From Vitellaria paradoxa (Eukaryota > Streptophyta > Magnoliopsida > Ericales > Sapotaceae): DNA of 64,000 nucleotides. The translations under genes and the position numbers were made by a program. Positions 59,416-64,000 of this stretch are shown here, piece by piece (the first letter of the stretch is position 1; every line of letters starts with the position of its first letter). The DNA is taken from assembly GCA_019916065.1 (NCBI GenBank), contig CM034240.1:34113149-34177148 (forward strand). Reading direction: 5' to 3'. The notes under the pieces were generated by a model that did no database searches, was not told the DNA's origin, and was given only the letters and a program-made list of their open reading frames with translations.

Positions 59416-59622
59416 TGGTATCTAGCCACTAACAGCCATAATATCCTCCCCAGCACCTACAAACTCTCCAACATCCCTAAAATTTTTCCCATCCAACATT
59501 TCACATCTCTCACTCCTTACTAAGGCACGCTCTAAGGGATCCTCAAAGTAATTCTGCTCAAAATATTCCTCGCTCAAAGTATGGATCACATCTACCTCCC
59601 TAATATCCTCACACTCTCCTAT

Positions 59623-60237
59623 TTACTTCCCTACCCTAAAAATATTCATCTCCATGGTCATATTTCCAAAAGAAAGTTTCATGACCCCACTCCTACAATT
59701 GATTACAGCATTAAATGTAGCAAGGAAGGGTCTACCAAGAATGACCGAAATAGATTGGGTAGGGTTAGAAATTGGTTGGGTATCTAACATGATAAAATCC
59801 ACTGGGAAGTAGAACTTGTCTACTTGAACCAATACGTCCTCCACCACACCCCTGGGCATTTTGACCGAACGGTCAGCTAACTGTAATGTCACTCTGGTGG
59901 GTTTCAGCTCACCTAGACCTAGTTGCTGGTAAACAATGTAAGGCAAAAGGTTGACACTAGCGCCAAGGTTAAGTAGAGCTCTATCAACAATATGGTTTCC
60001 TATAATGCATGAAATGGTTGGACACCCAGGGTCCTTATATTTAGGAGGTGTTTCGCGTTGGAGTATGACACTCACTTGTTCTGTCAAGAAAGCTTTTTCC
60101 TTGACATTGAGCTTTCTCTTCACAGTGCACATATCCTTGAGAAATCTAGCATAGGAAGGATTTTGCTTAATGGCTTCAAGTAATGGGATGTTGATTCTCA
60201 CTTGTTTGAAAGTCTCATAAATTTCAGAGTTCAACAT
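59623..60237 (-). pseudogene. aspartic protease of element 3
   Basis: 204 open codons: 'CTVKRKLNVKEKAFLTEQVS', 'CPTISCIIGNHIVDRALLNLGASVNLLPY' (NLGAS where DLGAS is usual), 'YFPVDFIMLDTQPI' and 'VILGRPFLATFNAVINC'. About 200 bp of linker with stops separates it from RT (59416-59622). The Asp-to-Asn change is shared with element 1. Confidence 0.85.
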
Positions 60238-60249
60238 CTCATTCTTGCC

Positions 60250-62100
60250 CTTAGCTAGTCTCTAGGAAATGGTGGTCTAGGCATATACTCAACAGGATGG
60301 TCAATTGGCCTAACTAAAGGACTCTCACTAGGTTCCTCCTCACTTTCTTTTTCAGTTTCCCCTTTTTCTTTCTCATCCTCCAACTTCCCTTTCCGCTTCT
60401 CTTTTCCCTCTTCATCACTTACTTTTTTCGACCCCCTCACTATCCTTTGGGTTTATCTTCTCACTAGTGACATTGACTCTAGGGTCGGGAGGCTTTTGAA
60501 TTATTTTACCACTCTGCAAAGTAGTAACAGCTTGAACTTGCTCATGGGGGTTGGCACCCGAGGTTGACGACTCAGTCACGTTCGCCTGGCCTTTTGGGTT
60601 AGGAAACGATTGTACAGGAAGTTTGCCACTTTGAGTGGTGCTCATGGCTTGTGTGATCTTAGAAATTTGTCCTCTGATATCATCGAAGAACCTAGACACT
60701 TGTCCTTTAAAATCATCGAAAGACCTAGACAAATTATTATTGATCATCGTTTGATGTTGCATAAATTGTTGAAGAGTATCCTCAATAGACTTCTTTTGAA
60801 CAGGTTGAAAAGCAATCGGGTTAGGCTATTGGTATTGGGGTGGTGGTAACCAAGTAGGTTGGAATGATTGGCTTTGGTTATCATTTTTCCACCTAAAACC
60901 TGGAGGATTTTTCCATCCTTGAGGATAAGCATTGAGGTGTTGATTTCCCCCTTGATACTTAACATTTCCACCTTGTGGGTAGGAAGTGTTACCCTGACCT
61001 TTATTCTGGAATGGTTGGTTCTGTGTCTTATTAGCATACGCATTGCCATAAGCTACTTCCTTAAGTAAAGGAAGCTCTGGACATGAATTAGGATCATGTC
61101 CTACTTGGTCACATGCCCAACACACCACTTGTGCTTCCATCAACTTCTCTTTGTTCTTAAGTTTAAGGGAATCTAACTTATGTTGTAATGTAGATATACT
61201 AGCACTTAAATCATCCCTCTCACTTAACATCAACTGACCACTAGATACAGGATTCCTAAGCTCTAAAGACGAAGGTGGTCCTATTTCTCAATCATTAGAG
61301 TCCTCGACCACCATATCAAATAATTCCATGGCTTCTTCCGCAGTCTTATCAAACAGAGTACCATTGCACATGGTAAAAACTAATTGCTTAAGACTGGGAG
61401 TTAGGGATTCATGAAAGATGCTCACTAACCTCCATGATTCATAACCATGATGAGGATAAGCCATCAAGAGGTCCTTAAATCTTTCCCAAGCTCGACAGAA
61501 ATTCTCATTAGGTTTGCAAGAAAAAGTGGTAATCTGTCGCCTATAGTGCTGAGTTTTCTGAGTTGGGAAATATTTTTTAAGGAACTCAATCTGCATTTCA
61601 CGCCATGTTCCAATGGAACGTGGACGAAGGGAATTAAGCCAGAACATGGCTTTGTCCTTCAAGGAAAATGGGAAGAGTTGAAGACGCACTACGTCATCAT
61701 TGACATTATGATCGATACATGTGTTGCTCACTTCCTCAAACTCCTTGAGATGGTTGTAGGGATTTTCAGAGTCAATGCCATGGAAAGTAGCAAGAAGTTG
61801 GATAATTCCTGGGCTAAGGTTGAAGTTCCCCCTATTTAAGGGCAAGACTATGCATGATGGGGTGGTTTGTCTAACAGGATTAAGATGGTCTTTCATTGGA
61901 ATATAACCTGGAATCTCTTGGGGCTCATTATCCCCATGCACACTCCCTTCCCCTCTTACTTCAGCCATTGAGTGAAAAGAAGATGTAGTAAGTGAAACTG
62001 TCAAAAGTGAGGTCGGTGAAAGAGGTTCAGGAAGGTATGAAGGAACTACTAGTTCAGATTCAGCTATGACTACCTTGGCTGATCTTAATAGCATGCACAT
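60250..62100 (-). pseudogene. gag of element 3
   Basis: The first part (62100-61288, 270 codons) is open and carries the capsid core ('PGIIQLLATFHGIDSENPY', 'LFPFSLKDKAMFW', 'CRAWERFKDLLMAYPHHGYE'). A TGA (probable TGG) near 61287 is followed in frame by 61233-60826, with the CCHC knuckle CWACDQVGHDPNSC (about 61110) and a Gln/Asn/Gly-rich tail. The linker at 60762-60255 is Lys/Glu-rich, with two more stops and an apparent frameshift, and ends 'HPVEYMPRPPFPRD'. Length and order are normal for Athila gag. The start codon lies about 110 bp after the primer site. Confidence 0.87.
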
Positions 62101-62211
62101 AACAAGTCTATAAAAAATTCAAGTAAAAAAAAAAATTTTAAATTTAAATTTTACTAAAGAGAACTAAAAAAATATGAAAAATTAGAACTATTCTAAAAAC
62201 TAAATTTTGGC

Positions 62212-62229
62212 TCCCCGGTAACAGTGCCA
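62212..62229 (-). other. primer-binding site of element 3 (decayed tRNA-Asp type)
   Basis: On the minus strand TGGCACTGTTACCGGGGA, three transitions from the tRNA-Asp complement, two of them at CpG sites. Confidence 0.75.
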
Positions 62230-62718
62230 AAAACTTGACCGACCCTAAAATGTTTTTTAGGTTCTACCTCTCAAGTGCAAGAGGGCAGTTGTAGTTTTAA
62301 AACTCGGTAAGTCCGAGGTCGAATTCCACAGGGAGCCTAATGTGTTTTAGTTTTTAGGATGTGAAATGGATTCTAAAACTAAAGAGAATTAAGTTTGAAG
62401 TTCAAGATTACTAAATTCTAGAGTTTAATAAAATTAAAAGCAATTTCAATTTTAAACACTTGAAATTAAAATGAACAAAAACAATTCATAATTTAAAAAA
62501 AAACAATTAAACTGGATGGTAAGAAATTAAAACAAATTCAACAAAACTAATCTCAACTTCAAAATTACTCTATTATAATTAAAATCAAATTGGATTGCAA
62601 TTCAATAATAGTAAGAATCTTGATTCAACGTCAAGTCTGGGTAGTTCACTACTTCGCCTTAGGGTGTGTTTATTTGAAAACTAGGGTTTAACTTGAAAAG
62701 TTTTGAAAACGTTGTAAT

Positions 62719-62899
62719 CAAAGGTCAGTACCAGTGATCTCAAGCGGATATGGTTAAAGACCTTTGTTTCCTAAGGTTTCTCAATTAAAGACCAAAATAT
62801 TAATCAAAATCTGATTTTTAAATCTATTCGAAAGTATTTGACAATTGGTTACGAAAATTCATACCAGTGATCTCACATGGATTTGGTTAAGAATTTTCG
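62719..62899 (-). repeat. two loop-conserved hairpins (element 3 LTR)
   Basis: 62719-62766 has arms CAAAGGTC and GACCTTTG. 62852-62899 has arms CGAAAATTC and GAATTTTCG. Both stems are perfect, both loops contain CCAGTGATCT and GG(A)TTAA-type words (plus strand), and both hairpins are 48 nt. Confidence 0.7.
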
Positions 62900-63379
62900 T
62901 ATTCGAATGTTTTTGAAATAAAAAAAAATAGATTTGTGAAAGGTAGATCCCTTCGCAAGAGGTTTCACAACCTTCGCGAAGGAACTACAAACACTCCAAG
63001 GCTTTTCATGAAATACTATTTCTTGATTCGTTGAATCAAGATTGGGGTTTTATGCTACAACTATTTTAAGCATCATAAAAACAATAAAAGAACATTCCAT
63101 CATGCGAAAAGGGAATCGAAACAAGCAAAACATTATATAACGACGTAAATCGAAATAAATTGAAGTGAATTGAAGTGCAACTTACAATGTAACTCGGATG
63201 TAAAAGAAAAGATGAACAAGCAATACGAAGACAATGATGAAAACTCCAAAGAACTCCATAAATCCGCACGTCCAAGCGTAAAAACCACTCTAAAATCAAT
63301 CAACAATCAAATCTAACTCTCAATTGAAAGTGTAATAAACAAAAGGAGACGTCCCTTGTTCAACCGTACAAGGGTTACA

Positions 63380-63545
63380 TATATAGCTTAAGCAAAACCC
63401 TAGAAAAAACGAAGTAACACGCGTGCCCAGGTCTTTGTTGGGGTCTGAACCTTACGAGGAGGGGTGGGGACCCCATAATACAAACTTTTCAAATTCCCTC
63501 ACTGTGGTCTGGACCCTTTGATGAGGGGTCCGGACCCCAGAACCT
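63380..63545 (-). promoter_or_regulatory. element 3 LTR promoter: TATA box and GTCC/GGAC words
   Basis: The minus-strand TATATATG lies near 63378-63386. Upstream on the minus strand (higher coordinates) are 'ggtctgaacc...ggggacccc' (about 63443-63475) and 'tgtggtctggacc...ggtccggacccc' (about 63502-63538). Confidence 0.6.
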
Positions 63546-63812
63546 TGATTGCTCCATCTTTGTTTCTCCTTCACTCTGAGTCCTTGGGTTGGTCCAAACC
63601 ATCTTTGATGAAGCTTCAATCCCAACTCCTCCTTCGTCTTCTAAGCCTTCTCCAACACCATTAACTTCGCTTTTCTCATCCATTTCCCTACAAATAAGAT
63701 GTTAAAACTTGTAAGTTACAAAATAATATCGAAACTTTAAATTTAACAATTCAAATGCATTAAAATTTATCTAACTATAGAGTTTGTAATTACTCTTTTC
63801 AAGTGTAATCAT

Positions 63813-64000
63813 GGGTTGAAGCTCAATGCCACCAAGTGTGCCTTTGGAGTTAATTCAAGGAAGTTTCTAGGCCACTTGGTCACTGGGTGAAAAATCAAAG
63901 CCAATCCCGACCAGATTCAAGCTACCTAATCTATAGTCCCACCTAGTACAAAGAAAAAAGTTCAACTTCAAAAGCTTATAGGGATGATTGCAACAGCAGA
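63813..64000 (+). pseudogene. Tat-like reverse transcriptase fragment (target of element 3)
   Basis: From 63813 the frame reads 'GLKLNATKCAFGVNSRKFLGH', then after a TGA 'KIKANPDQIQAT', a TAA, and 'VPPSTKKKVQ...LIGMIA'. The order KLN-x-x-KC-x-FGV, KFLG, I-x-ANP-x-x-I, PP, G is that of the RT connection region of Tat/Ogre-type elements. It continues past the window edge. Confidence 0.75.

Larger units (their letters stand above)
52841..63811 (-). mobile_element. Athila-like element 3 with near-complete gag-pol and two 3' ORFs
   Basis: 5' LTR 62236-63811, primer site 62212-62229, gag, protease, RT, RNase H and integrase down to 56446, a leader with intron-like signals (55410-56445), extra ORFs 55404-54305 and 54104-53472, and a 3' non-coding region to about 52841. 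The 3' LTR is missing. The right edge abuts a Tat-like RT reading. Confidence 0.85.
62236..63811 (-). mobile_element. 5' LTR of element 3
   Basis: 1576 bp, TGACCGACC at the left and TGTAATCA at the right (minus orientation). It diverges from the other LTRs except at the termini, hairpin loops and U5 words. The ORF at 63066-63299 is incidental. Confidence 0.87.

Overview
The window is plant nuclear repeat DNA, most likely dicot pericentromeric heterochromatin. It is AT-rich and packed with nested Ty3/gypsy LTR retrotransposons of the Athila type: primer sites for tRNA-Asp, Athila-like gag-pol and extra 3' ORFs. There are also pieces of a Tekay/Del-like chromovirus, a Tat-like element, a tRNA-derived SINE and a TRIM-like element. 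I see no host protein gene, rRNA, tRNA gene or CRISPR array. No coding region is clearly intact, so this is a stack of dead or non-autonomous elements rather than an operon-like system.

Layout. 1-975: minus-strand Athila-like LTR fragment. 1924-16152: one insertion with target duplication GCCGG and the structure LTR-internal-LTR-internal-LTR. It encodes only a gag-like protein and a second 3' ORF. The middle LTR is a recombinant of the two outer ones. 16158-23130: AT-rich debris with a TRIM-like element, two minus-strand chromovirus LTR remnants and two tandem-repeat blocks. 23141-27300: decayed plus-strand pol, then a palindrome-rich leader and an extra ORF. 27516-34636: chromovirus 5' LTR, tRNA-Met primer site and decayed interior. 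Inserted in that is Athila-like element 1 (plus, 34637-51088). Inside element 1, exactly between gag and protease, sits element 2 (minus, 38368-47516, target duplication ACATA). 52546-52766: SINE. 52841-63811: element 3 (minus), with a near-complete gag-pol plus two 3' ORFs, inserted into a Tat-like reverse transcriptase (63813-64000).

The most interesting signals are non-coding. (1) Every complete Athila-like LTR carries two or three copies of a 47-48 nt hairpin. Its 25-nt loop is nearly constant, while the stem changes sequence and keeps pairing. (2) Almost every LTR has dyad words such as GGTCCGGACC just upstream of the TATA box. The same words recur between pol and the 3' extra ORF, ahead of a candidate GT-AG intron. 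(3) The middle LTR of the three-LTR element records an unequal crossover, whose switch point can be placed within about 3 bp. All comparisons were made by eye; no alignment or database search was run.
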